A DNA stretch of 64,000 bases from Trichaptum fuscoviolaceum (Eukaryota; Basidiomycota; Agaricomycetes; Hymenochaetales; Trichaptaceae): NCBI GenBank assembly GCA_910574455.1, contig CAJSYZ010000008.1, positions 3,226,707 through 3,290,706 on the forward strand, read 5' to 3'. Under the pieces are notes generated by a model, which was not told the origin of the DNA, did not search any database, and saw only the letters and a list, made by a program, of their open reading frames with translations. This document shows, one piece after another, positions 18,801 through 26,505 of the stretch; position 1 is the first letter of the stretch; every line of letters starts with the position of its first letter. Made by a program: the position numbers and the translations under genes.

Positions 18801-20678
18801 TTCAGATCGCGACTCTCGAAGTTTTCCTTGGCCTCCCTCTTGCAATCGATGAGCACCTTGCTACACTGAAGGGATTACCTCGAGCGGATGTTCTTCTGGA
18901 CTAGATGGGTTTACAACTGGTTAGTAGTAAGTGGAGCTATGGCTCAACACCTTAGTCGTAAAGACGGATGTCTTCGACAGTAGATAAGTTCGATCTAATT
19001 GTTACGTCTCAACTTACGGTCTCGTATAGTTGGGGAACGCAACGTTAAGTTGCTCAGTGATAGCGGAGCTAGGGCTCGACACTAAGTGTTGTATGGACAA
19101 AGGCCTACGATGTAGAGTAGAGAGAAACAGATGTATAGCAGAGACTAGAGACGGGGGGTTTGACAAAGGAGATCGAACTTAGAGTTCGATCATGCTAAGT
19201 ACAGGGGTTTATATACTGTAGCTGCGGAGCAAGGGTACATCGGAAGATGAGTAAGAAGAGAACAATAAGAGAGTAGACGATAGGCTACTAATAATAGTGT
19301 GAGAGCGATGGGCAAAGGGTTAGGGCAAAGGGTACATGTGTAACATCGGGATTGGCTGAGGGTTGAGGGTTACATCGGAGGATGACTGAGCAGAACAAGA
19401 ATAGAAACAAATAGGGCGAAGGGTTCGGAGTAATGGGGGCCGCTGACATAGTAAGAAAACGTAACATTTCTAACTTCTCGTCCTATTCTTCTCGGTGATA
19501 TACAGTCTGAGCCGCTTCATCTGCTTATCAACAAACGTGTGGATGAATTCAGACTTGCTGTCGCCACAGCCTTCATATCTGTTCTTCCCGGCGCATTTCC
19601 GTCAAGAAAACTCTCCAATATTTTTACTGGGGGCGTCATCTGGGACTACTTTTTGACTTGCTTAGTAACCCATTATCATTCACACCATACGATCCTGCGC
19701 TGGCAAATTCGACTTGAGGATAGTAAGGAGCTCGGCAATCGTTGGATACAGACGAAATCTGTCTTCTCTGCGATAAGGATTGACATCAAAGACACAGAGC
19801 TCGGGAGAAATATTCGTCATGAACTCGCTACTCAATTGAAGCACTTTACGACAGTCATGGCTATGAATCTCGAAAGATCTGAACGCAAACCCCGAAATCC
19901 CAGGCTTGCGCTTAAGTTCTTCCTGCCCCTTCTTATTTGGTCCTATAACGAATGCAAGGATTGGGTAGCCGCCTTAGACGAATGCAGTTCGGGACAACAG
20001 TCAGAGTCGACCAACATTCGACTCTCGGAAACAGAAGTCAATTGTTCTGCCACTCAGACGAAGGCTGTCTTTCAAGCCGGAACAGCACGTGATGCACGGC
20101 GTCAATGGAAACGTGAACTTGAACGTGCCGGTGGAGAGGGTGCTCTGTCCGACATTCAACAACTCATTCAGAAGTCAATGGATATTCTTGGCGCCGACTC
20201 GGCTGACGGCGTAGCATCCTCGTTGAAGATAAATCGACAACTCCTGCGCAAATATGGAGACCGTTCGGCCATCCTGAGCAGGTTCAATTGGATCAGGAAA
20301 TGCTTAATTATCCTCTCTGACGACTTGCTCTTGGATATGCTCCTCAAAAATGATGGTGCAATGCGTCGGTTTACGATGAAGATGGATGCCTCTCAAATAG
20401 GGATTATCGAAGCGAGTCAGGGCATTGGACGATTTGACAATGCCGATTACAAAGATACAGACGAGGAAAATCTGGACAGGTCCACCCACTTGTTCCTCAA
20501 GGATATCGAGCACATGGAGCATCTTGAAGCCCTTGTTCCGACAGAAGAGAATATTGACTCTCTCGTCTTGAAAACAGTCAACGATCTACTTCATGAGTAT
20601 GGTCCATTCTATTTAACGGATTATGGAATCCTATTTGCTCTTCTCGACAAATTGGACCCTATCCCACACCAGTACTGA
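6819..20678 (+). CDS. Unknown gene with a 12-kb retrotransposon in its second intron
   Basis: Exons are 6819-7041, 7100-7425 and 19506-20678, giving 1,722 nt or 573 residues. Intron 1 is 58 bp. Intron 2 spans 7426-19505, but only 87 bp are native; the rest is the LTR element 7479-19466 plus its target duplication. Splicing in phase 0 joins ...KHHM to SEPLHLL without a break. The N-terminus (about residues 1-75) is Ser/Asp/Glu-rich and probably disordered. Residues about 90-185 form a charged coiled coil. The long third exon is helical with no family I can name. It contains several Trp and acidic patches, and no signal peptide or transmembrane segment is evident. It is divergent from the 2309-5401 gene across a palindrome-word spacer. 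It may be a host gene or an accessory gene of the surrounding DNA transposon. Confidence 0.68.
7479..7945 (-). repeat. LTR, left copy (3' LTR of the element)
   Basis: 467 bp, TGTTACG...CGTAACA, identical by eye to the copy at 19000-19466. It contains several G-rich stretches of the type AGGGTTGAGGGTT. It is preceded by target duplication TTTCT. Confidence 0.95.
8094..8972 (-). CDS. Extra 3' ORF of the retrotransposon, Cys/His-rich C-terminus
   Basis: 292 residues downstream of the chromodomain ORF. The N-terminal half is Pro/Ser/Thr-rich. The centre has an acidic Ile/Asp-rich patch (DLTTEDDIIDLTKDL). The C-terminus carries a Cys/His cluster (CSYCNIRAPGH...CP...CPSCG...C) that looks like one or two zinc-binding knuckles, so nucleic-acid binding is plausible. 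It is in the same frame as the preceding ORF (8976-9464), separated only by TAA and two codons. No named family is recognised. Confidence 0.65.
   Translation of the reverse strand: MPPARSQRNPSRHTPLFRSYTSSLQPPALRLDTHNPLQSRQILELFSTRTFHQRLSQSTYDNTPLLANWTQCYDIVTRNQEILDPTIAIIEGSLHLLRRAQESFQDMRRFALTELLETAPQELFAPLVIDLTTEDDIIDLTKDLADQVPRPPLHSVGTQVPERKELINRLSEPIRLQSPIQLQEDQEYRVNTAPPSPTYSPKVDNNPFTSMSLDPKECTQHSAVDHHYNLAASTCEFYTCSYCNIRAPGHTIIGCPKYTCPSCGQHDGHDDECASNRIAQQRVTKRNPPANN
8976..9464 (-). CDS. Extra 3' ORF of the retrotransposon, unknown function
   Basis: 162 residues that begin with ATG immediately after the TGA of the chromodomain ORF and in the same frame. Composition is rich in Pro, His and Tyr, with a Cys-rich end (YCTCSCCHYDC). 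A region near residues 60-90 with WSKDHYDPDWEY is unlike known retroelement domains. It may be expressed by stop-codon readthrough, by reinitiation, or not at all. Confidence 0.55.
   Translation of the reverse strand: MSPSKKLVHFSYPHSSNIINDYTLSPSNKQPPTPEPHTVALPTTSIPTRPHYLDAVRPVYSGAWSKDHYDPDWEYKYFKPPTGLGLHIPTISVFLIHTFFNNPDYAHRLIDYFNKSARVQPPLTITRPIVRHRHHFSHFEPRRSDPYCTCSCCHYDCPTHSL
9465..10017 (-). CDS. Integrase C-terminus and chromodomain
   Basis: This is the end of the retrotransposon polyprotein. It contains the GPY/F-like integrase tail (KRDGPFKIKKVLSPLVYEL ... HPVFHAALL) followed by a chromodomain (FEVEAIRAHH ... YLIKWKGYP ... NSWEPESHL). Chromodomains of this branch direct integration to modified chromatin. 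The reading frame continues upstream to 10017, where a solo LTR interrupts it; removing the solo LTR and one duplication copy rejoins it to the integrase core in frame. It ends with TGA at 9465-9467. Confidence 0.88.
10018..10484 (-). mobile_element. Nested solo LTR of the same family
   Basis: 467 bp, TGTTACG...CGTAACA, about 98% identical to the flanking LTRs (roughly eight differences, including AAGAGG for AAGAAG and CAGTGGGCAG for CGATGGGCAA). It is flanked by the 5-bp duplication CGTTT (10013-10017 and 10485-10489). It represents an earlier insertion followed by LTR-LTR recombination, inside the integrase coding region. Confidence 0.95.
10485..12848 (-). CDS. Reverse transcriptase, RNase H and integrase core
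   Basis: The RT part shows the FVDKKDGTLRPVQDY and YMDD motifs (LLVYMDDILIHA). RNase H begins at the FFLETDASK region and includes the YDRELLAI and DHRNLTYW segments. Integrase has the HHCC zinc module (HHDIPVRAHPG ... CALCQQMK) and core residues in MDFITDLP and STAYHPQTDGQAERTNQ. The N-terminal frame is joined to protease only across a one-base frameshift near 12848. A second frame change occurs near 10850, between the first and second catalytic segments of the integrase. The C-terminus is cut by the solo LTR at 10484. Confidence 0.92.
12844..13428 (-). CDS. Retropepsin-like aspartic protease domain
   Basis: Contains the catalytic ALLDTGAEGLFID motif, followed by a flap-like region and FGLPWFKKYQP. 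It lies directly after the gag/zinc-knuckle ORF in the -1 frame. The overlap contains an AAATTTT heptamer in front of the gag stop codon. It ends at 12844 because of the frameshift that separates it from reverse transcriptase. Confidence 0.85.
   Translation of the reverse strand: MNNEELPQPSLSLNIRLLINSINDNHALRIPITFLYNQKTHKATALLDTGAEGLFIDKTLVENLQIKTIKLRQSLRPRNVDGTFNNAGHITSYAPLRVKLGNAHYAMRFYVTTLGKENFIFGLPWFKKYQPKIDWETGSIQLNRVNISTQLAQQARKGLQPAKPLTVLVPHQYHQFLSLFDEEKAHRFPPSSPI
13425..13434 (-). promoter_or_regulatory. Candidate -1 ribosomal frameshift site, gag to protease
   Basis: On the minus strand the gag ORF ends GGA AAT TTT TGA. The heptamer A-AAT-TTT (13434-13428) fits the X-XXY-YYZ slippery pattern and directly precedes the stop codon. 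The protease ORF is in the -1 frame and open through this point. I see the heptamer and frame relation; function is inferred. Confidence 0.5.
13425..13829 (-). CDS. Gag C-terminal segment with CCHC zinc knuckle
   Basis: Contains CFNCHQPGHRTAKC, a CX2CX4HX4C retroviral-type zinc knuckle, followed by a basic Arg/Lys-rich stretch and an acidic tail. It is out of frame by one with the upstream gag ORF (13843-14814). So either a frameshift has accumulated near 13830-13900 or the assembly has an indel. It ends with TGA at 13425-13427. Confidence 0.85.
   Translation of the reverse strand: MPSNNNDDIEELVDLAIYSFFISRLSTEEFQRHMKENLCFNCHQPGHRTAKCPKPHPKRTSKTRWPNSRTPRSKNMRQLTSADDQNEYSEPENEDQDQGELSAEDRAAQIQQLLIGLDDDAVNQVFDRVEEGNF
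13843..14814 (-). CDS. Gag capsid-like region of the retrotransposon
   Basis: Start chosen at the ATG of MATQTITE (14814), because sequence upstream belongs to an inserted repeat module. Residues about 25-115 are extremely Gly/Arg/Pro-rich (RGRGGRGGRGGR and GGGGGGGG tracts). After that comes a typical retrotransposon gag segment (IQPFDGTQEDADRFLLQVQ ... FEEFLAEFHRTF ... LAKLKQRGSIEDYILKF). The frame ends at 13843, out of register with the zinc-knuckle part. Function by family: assembly of virus-like particles. Confidence 0.85.
   Translation of the reverse strand: MATQTITETTRSMFRPPPGEESISTFFHLRHLQGRGRGGRGGRGGRQNPAWRGWGFGEPPAGDEGGGGGEGPPGGDPNNNGGGGDDGGGGGGGGGAGGGGAADNNNQGDGPAHDRPITMAKIQPFDGTQEDADRFLLQVQIHLRANRHIYDTDELCIEFVLAHCSLRRSRPFAMQYMASGRFETDTFEEFLAEFHRTFITSELTIKATMELAKLKQRGSIEDYILKFKTLIMQARITEYLSQRNAFWMGLNDNLRMKLLACSPQPTNMEDWFSLATRLDTNYKIARSMESQPHQSYSGENRFKRRPMRQYIQSSDSSHLKRRK
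14878..16677. repeat. Duplicated modules A and B around a VNTR, inside the retrotransposon leader
   Basis: Module A (about 170 bp, starting GGAAGGACTTCGAAGAAG) occurs at 14878-15048 and 16240-16410. Module B (about 180 bp, starting CTTGACTCGTCGGTCC and ending GCAGGAACGAGTT) occurs at 16056-16239 and 16494-16677. The order is A, VNTR, B, A, short spacer, B. The copies are nearly identical, so the duplication is recent. The block separates the 5' ORFs from gag. Confidence 0.8.
15157..15800. repeat. VNTR, about 182-bp units with nested 22-bp subrepeats
   Basis: Units start at CCCAGCGGACGCTACCCGC near 15337, 15518 and 15699, with a related start near 15157. Within each unit the motif GCAGACGCTACCTGCTTTCA recurs with small changes. 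Long plus-strand ORFs across it are repeat artefacts. Confidence 0.88.
16630..17560 (-). CDS. Extra 5' ORF of the retrotransposon, second part
   Basis: This is an open frame of about 300 codons without an early in-frame ATG. It is Thr/Pro-rich, and then contains two related segments with a W-x-x-[IL]-R or W-K-E-L pattern (TPNWEDLARR and TPNWKELREE), each preceded by Trp/Tyr-rich stretches (FFYYRIGNKTYRSW). This suggests a duplicated small helical or WW-like domain. It runs into module B and stops at TAG 16630-16632. It is probably the continuation of the ORF at 17484-18364 in another frame. No family is recognised. Confidence 0.5.
17484..18364 (-). CDS. Extra 5' ORF of the retrotransposon, His/Cys zinc-domain-like
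   Basis: Two overlapping frames (18364-17945 and 18233-17484) together form one coding-like region with a frame change near 18050. The second contains LFIPRETHLRRFF ... HFDNHGEQLH ... VNHYIYQCSCQHH. Its spacing recalls the integrase H2C2 module (LHxxxHxG ... C..C), although the cysteines are C-x-C, not C-x2-C. It is located between the 5' LTR and gag, where most gypsy elements have only a leader. It might be a captured and diverged integrase-type zinc domain. Confidence 0.5.
18365..18999. other. Retrotransposon 5' leader
   Basis: No ORF is supported. There is a short direct repeat CTTCGATTTCTGGATCGGTC (18539-18558 and 18562-18581). No convincing TGG-type primer-binding site is found next to the LTR at 19000. 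Confidence 0.5.
19000..19466 (-). repeat. LTR, right copy (5' LTR of the element)
   Basis: 467 bp, identical by eye to 7479-7945. It is followed by target duplication TTTCT at 19467-19471 and then 34 bp of native intron ending at the acceptor before 19506. Confidence 0.95.
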
Positions 20679-21945
20679 TATAAGTACGGCAGTGTACTAG
20701 CTGACGGTTACAAATCGATCCATTGGTCACCGGCACACCATTTTGGCTGAGGCCCAAGGACAAGTTTTTTTTCGTTCATGGACAAATATTATGTTTAAGG
20801 ATTTGTACTCTTACTATTTAATGGTTTACTCTAGGTGATCCACTTACTCTTCTCTCTTCAGACTCTACTCTTTACAAGTCAGCTCTGTACTATAAGTACT
20901 AGTATTCAAGTTAGAAACCACTACCGCCAATAAATCTTCTTGAATATGACAAAATAATATTTAATAATATTCATATACTTATCTTTATGACAGGTGCTCA
21001 ACATGAACTTGAAGTCGTAGTACTACAGTACTACTACTCAGCCTAGTAGTGGTACATTTTGAAGTTTAAAGTACTCATATTCAAGTTTTTTTTTTGATAT
21101 TTCATACTATGCAAGTCGGGAACTGCAGTGATACACCACTATCAGCCTGAGGCTACTCAATCATCCTCCATCATATCTACGCTTTCCTCTGAAGCGCTTC
21201 ATGTGTACTATGTAGTATACAGTATTACTACTATGCTAATCGTACTATTTGTAACTTCAAGTTCAAAACATAGCTAACTTGGAGAGGAAAGCATGCCTCT
21301 TTCCGGATGCCAATGGGGAACTTCTGGCCTGAGGTAGGTCACTGGCATGATCCGACTCGGCGAGTCAGTTCGAGCTTGAGTCCGCTGATGGCAATGTGAG
21401 CTTCTCGAGAGTTTGTTTTTTACTAGGTCATAACTAGTACTGTCATTTTATTATATCTCAACACTGAATTTGTCGTACTGTTTCAAGTTGTAACTTCGAG
21501 CCAACGTACTAGTAGCTACCAGTGAGTGGAAACTTGAAGCATGCCTCAGGCTCTTTCCGGATTCAAGTTGAGAACTTCCGGCCTGAGGTAGTACTACTAC
21601 TAGTACTAGTAGTAGTAGGTCCGAGTCATTGGTTCGAGTCAAATGCCAGTGTTCAACTTGAAAGCACTCAGGCTTTCAAGTTGGATTGGTGTTATGTAAA
21701 AAAATTTGTACCAATAGTACTGTACTAGTACTAGTACTACTAGTACTACTACTACTGTACTACTCGACGCCGGCGGCCGCCCGGGGAATGATTTCCGACC
21801 ATCGCACTGACTGCAATATTTGGCTACCATCATCTACAACACTGAAGAAGGTCTGTTTTCACATCATTTTCTTTCAGTACCGTAGTATCCTCAATTCATA
21901 AGTTTCAATATACTCCGTATGTGCTGAATGAAAAGTTTATGTTTA
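20679..21945. repeat. Palindromic-word array between convergent genes
   Basis: No gene is seen. Words include TACTACTACTAGTACTAGTAG (split across 21590-21620), TTCAACTTGAA and CGACTCGGCGAGTC. Two related blocks, near 21260-21390 and 21525-21660, share GAAAGCATGCCT...CTTTCCGGAT...CGGCCTGAGGTA. They differ by insertion or replacement of palindromic words. An AT-rich stretch with TTTAATAATATTC lies near 20950-20975. Confidence 0.7.
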
Positions 21946-24900
21946 TCACTGTCTATTTTCGTACAAAGATTCGTGCATGTGCATGTCAGCAAATCGGTTA
22001 ACATAGAATCTATCATAAAAGTCCAGGGACTTCTCAGGTGTCAATGACTTCGGCGGACATTCATCACCCTTTGGAACCCCAAGGAGGTGAGCCAAACGAA
22101 AGATGTCCCCTATACCTATCACCAATAGCTTCGGAGCCTTGCAGTCACGGTGATAGTGACGTCTGCCACTGGCATTCACACCAGAACAGCATTCAACACA
22201 GGCGGTAGAGGTCTCTAACTCATATTCCGGCTCGACAATCCACATACTTGTTTTTGGGTCAGGCGAGTCTCCAACACGCTTGAACAATTGGACGAGAGCG
22301 CAGTCCTGATGCTCCCCTTTAGCGGTGAAGGAAAAAAGAAGCATAACCCGGGCAACTCTCATTCCTGAAAACCCCTTTTTGCGGGGGCTAACTCGAACAA
22401 GGACTGCGTCATGTCTTGCTTTTCCGCGCCAAGAGGGATTGGACCTGATCACCTCCCTCATTGCTTGTTCTATTGGGATCGATTCGCCACGGTAGGCAAA
22501 GAAAGCGGTGGCTGAATGGAAAATTGAGAAGTCATTGTTCATGTCCAATTCAGCTGTTGGTTCGGCTCTGCCAGAGGAGCCCCTTAAGTTGGAATTGCGC
22601 TTCTCGTACTTGTTGAATAAGTATTCTTTAATGAGCTGTCGGAGCTGTCGAAGCTCTGGATGGCCTTTTATCGCCGCAAGGCGCGTTGAGCTGTTTCGGG
22701 TACACCTTACTGGACTCTGCAAGTATAACAACAGAGAAGTCAGATGTGCAGCACCAAAAGCACGGGTTACTAAGTAATACTAACGTTGTTTCGAAGCCAT
22801 TAACATCAAGCTCAAAGGGTCATTTCTGCCGCCCAAGCGAAGCTGGCATTCTACGCTATGAACCGCACCACACTGGGGCTCATCCACTGAACTTCCGGAA
22901 TCCTCCAGGTCAGCAATTTCGATTTGCTCTTGGTTGCCCACAATGTCATCGAAGAAGTCCTCTGTATCATCGGCTGCCCCTGTTGTTTGTACGCCATGAT
23001 GTTGCATCTGCTCCCTCTGGGTTGGGGCCTTCTCGGCGTCATCTGTCTTTGACTCTGACATATTTTTCCGCAAAACGTCTCGCAAGGCATTCCACATAGC
23101 CTCAGCCAGCGTATCGTCCAGCAGTCCACGCCTTTTGAAGTCTGCCCTCGACGCAATAAGTTTGCTGAGTCGTTGGTTTGCTGTGATCATCTGTCCCAAA
23201 GGATCATTTCTGTTCGAGCGTCGCCATGTCTCCTTGACCGCGTGAATGTGTTTATTTTCTGTTATAGACGAACACAATCCGCTAGGAGCAGCAAAGAGAG
23301 GGATCATTGTTGGATAATGGACCATGGCATGTTGTCGTGGCAGTGAAAAATTATCCCGGATGCCCTTTGCTATGAATATTTGCCGATATTGATGATAGTG
23401 ATCCAGAGAGGCTTTAATTTGATCAAGATTTGAGGCTGTAATCGTGTACCGACGCACAAGGTAACAGAAGTCCAGAAATGCACTCAATGCATGAATTATA
23501 TCATCGTGCACAATGCCCACAATAGCCGGAAGATACACCTAAGTGGATTGCATCAGATATCAGCAAACCACCGCCTCGAGCGAGATGCAAAGACCACATA
23601 CTTTCATAAGCGCCTTTGAATCATTACCTGTCCATTGCTTGAAGCCTCGACCTTCAGGAAATCTGCGAAGACCAGGAAAAGGAGCAGCAACTCTGATTCT
23701 ACGTGAAAGTTAGCAATGGTATTCACATTAAACGACTTGTAAGGTAATAGTGCCTTTTATCCACAATATCCAGCTCTGTCGTGGTCATGCACTGGCAAAT
23801 CCACTCAACAAGATGGTCCTTGAACACGCCTTTGATGATTTGGTGCAGCAGGTCCGGAGATATGAGATCGCATATATCTGCGCGCGGAAAGTCATTGGTG
23901 AAAGGCTACAGAACAACATACAAGTTGCAGAATACGCATCCAGTGAAGAAGTTGAAGTACGTACCACAATATCCTGGTGGAACCCGTACTCTTTCCGGAT
24001 TGTTGCTCTATTAATGTTGTTGCCATCTACTTGATCTATCAATTGTTCGTGCAGCTCTTTTGTTCGAGGATTTGAAACAAATTCCAAATTATCTAGGTCC
24101 TTGTGAGGTGCTGTGCATCTATGCCGCCACAGTAAGTCATTGCCTCAGACTCGGATATGATTTTGGGAAAGGACGGTACTTACTTGCAGCACCATCCAGT
24201 GCATATTGCGCATAGACTCACCTGTTCCGGATAATCGGCTATATACGAGCCGAGTCCGAGAACCGACCTACGCAAGTGACCATCAGGACACCGGAGAATG
24301 GTTAACTCAGTGTTTATGGACATGGCGGTCTTCAGTGAACTCAAGATTTTTGATATAGACGAATGAAAAATTTGATGTCGAAAGCGGCGGAATTCATCTG
24401 ACTTTTCGTATTGCCGCTCAGCTGCAAAATGTGTCAGAGCTAATCAAATATTACGGTATGATACACACTCTTTGGTATTGCTAGAAATGCTACAAGCTGG
24501 ACTGTATTCAATTTCTGTGACCGCCGGGCCTTGTTAGATACATTCCGCGATGGAGAGATACAACGGATAGTATTCGTTATTTCCAGTTCCGACAGAGACT
24601 GTTGTCTTATCGCTCCCTAAGATCACCGGAACAAACATAGATCCATGGACTGCTTTATCTTCGGCGTAGATCTTGTTCTAGGTCAAGGATAATCAGCATG
24701 TTTCCTGCGAGTTTATGATTCATGACCTACAGCCTGTTCCCAAGCAAAATTTCCGGACATGTAATTTCTGAATACTCGTTCTTTGTCATCAGAGTCCTCC
24801 TTCGGCTGATACTCGCGAAACGGGACGTAGTCGAATTCGCCTTCCAACGCCGGATTGTCCACCAAATTCCGGATCACTTCCAGAGGATCCCGATACCATA

Positions 24901-25916
24901 CATCATATTCTTTCCTCTTCCATGACTCGGTGTTCTCGTTTGTCGCCTTTTGGCCATTGTCGTCCGTGTAGAAGTTACTAAAGGACTTCCAAGACACATC
25001 ACCGACTTCCGTAGCGTCAATGACGGTGTACAAATTTTGTGCGTCTCCATCAAGTAGCGAACTAGTTATACCTAGATCCGAGTCATTGTCAGGCTCTGTC
25101 GTATCCAATTCGGAACATCCGCCAGATTTTACATTCTCCGCCACCTGAATCAGCTGATAAGCCTTCATGATTCCGAGAATTTTTGTTATGTTCCCAGCAG
25201 ACATTTGCTCTTCCCGATACAGAAAATCTGCGAGCTCGAAATCTGCTCTGCACGAATAGGGAAACCAGACATTAGACACAGGTTCGTTTCGCGGAACGGG
25301 TGGTTCTTCATTTTCTAAGGAAATTCCTGCCGCATCGCATGGCGTGGCTGCACGGTGTCAGGTGTCAGAGTACTGCAGTAAACCGGGGACAATAAACATG
25401 ACACGCACCATTCAAGTATCTGTGATACACCTTCAAGTTATCCTCGCTCTCCTTATAATCTCCAATGTCGGAGTCCAAATCTTCAGAGGATGCGCTACGG
25501 CCATCACTTCCGGTGACAGAATGATGGGACAGAGAATCAGCTCCGTCTAAATCTTGAAGCAGCTCGTCTCGGCCTATGCTAAGCATCGAGATATCCTGCG
25601 TAAGTATAGAGATGTCGTAATCGTAACTTGAAGAGCCGCAGCCCATTTTATCTTCAAGTTGACCCTCGACCCGGAGTTCGGGGGAGTTCGAGATACTTTT
25701 AGGTTCTGGAACTTGTGCGGGTCGAATGGGTGATGAATCATAACCATAAGCAGCAGGTCCTGATGCAAATGATGATGGATGAGCTGAGTATTCATGTCTT
25801 GTTCTTGCGGATTGATTCTTAAACCTTCTGTCGCAGTCGGAGAAGGTACATCGAATGGATGGGGGGAAGAAATCAGTAAAATGAACGGGTTTGGGCTTTC
25901 GCCGTGTTACCGGCAT
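21946..25916 (-). CDS. Plavaka-type DNA transposase
   Basis: A multi-exon gene read from 25916 to 21946. It opens with a C2H2-like finger (CTFSDCDRRF...H...H). Then come the family landmarks in order: FPYSCRADFELADFLYR, the YDVWYRDPLEVIRNL block, HGSMFVPVILGSDKTTVSVG, RCPDGHLRRSVLGLGSYIA, TGWCCKC, NDFPRADICDLISPDLLHQ, FLDFCYLVRR, GLCSSITENKHIHAVKE, and a C-terminal FHSATAFFAYRG...VARVMLLFSF...GDSPDP region. These are characteristic of the Plavaka group (CACTA-like) of agaricomycetes. One frame break is visible near 24545, where SIA and NVSNKARR are offset by one base. The final intron junction near 22780-22730 is also not cleanly resolved. It is flanked on both sides by palindromic-word arrays that could be its subterminal repeats. 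Confidence 0.87.
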
Positions 25917-26505
25917 CGACTTGGATGCAACCTATAGTAGTACCTATTAGCAACTTGAAGTCGACTTTTGACTTACTTCGACTTTTGACTTACTAAGTTA
26001 GAACATGAATCCCCAGCCTCAGGCTGAAGCTGTCAACTTGAACTTGAAGTAGCACTGGCAGCGAATCGAGTTCGCCAAGGTGGACTCGCGTAGTAGGAGC
26101 TAGTAGTAGTCTACCTGGCAGATTTGCTAGTAGTACGGTAGAAGGCTGCGGCTGAGTGCCTTGACTCACTGACTGCCAGTTCCAGTGTCAGGCTTGCCGT
26201 CTCGGTCGCCGGAATCCGAGTCGGAGTGCAACTTCAAGTTGAAGCCTGCCAGTGCCAGTCTGAGTGAGCCTGAGTGCCAGTGCCAGCGCCAGTGCCAGGT
26301 ACCGCCGTGACTCAGGCTCGCTCACTGGCACTCCGAGTCACTGTCAGCCTGAGTGCCAGTGGCAGGCTGGCAGTGGGCGTAAATTTTCCTTGAATAGGCG
26401 CCCTCATCTTCAACTTGAACTTTAACTTGCACCTTTGACTCTGAGTCGACTCACCATCGATATTCATAGCACCTGCCAGTGTGCCCCTATTACTACTGCA
26501 CAGGA
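25917..26505. repeat. Palindromic-word array upstream of transposase and mini-exon gene
   Basis: This is the divergent promoter region. It is dense in CAGTGCCAGTG, GCCTGAGTGCCAG, GAATCCGAGTCGGAG, AACTTGAACTTGAAG and TAGTAGTAG words (26025-26370). No gene is seen. Confidence 0.7.

Larger units (their letters stand above)
7479..19466 (-). mobile_element. Chromodomain Ty3/gypsy LTR retrotransposon, 11,988 bp, antisense in an intron
   Basis: The element is bounded by identical 467-bp LTRs and a 5-bp target duplication TTTCT (7474-7478 and 19467-19471). LTR termini are TGTTACG...CGTAACA. Coding is on the minus strand, in the order extra 5' ORFs, gag, zinc knuckle, protease, reverse transcriptase, RNase H, integrase, chromodomain, two extra ORFs. 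The chromodomain places it with the chromovirus branch of Ty3/gypsy. A purine-rich stretch (GGGG with flanking A) abuts the left LTR on the minus strand, as expected for a polypurine tract. I could not assign a tRNA primer-binding site next to the right LTR. Frameshifts near 12848, 10850 and in gag, plus a nested solo LTR, indicate that this copy cannot make an intact polyprotein, although identical LTRs imply recent insertion. Confidence 0.93.
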
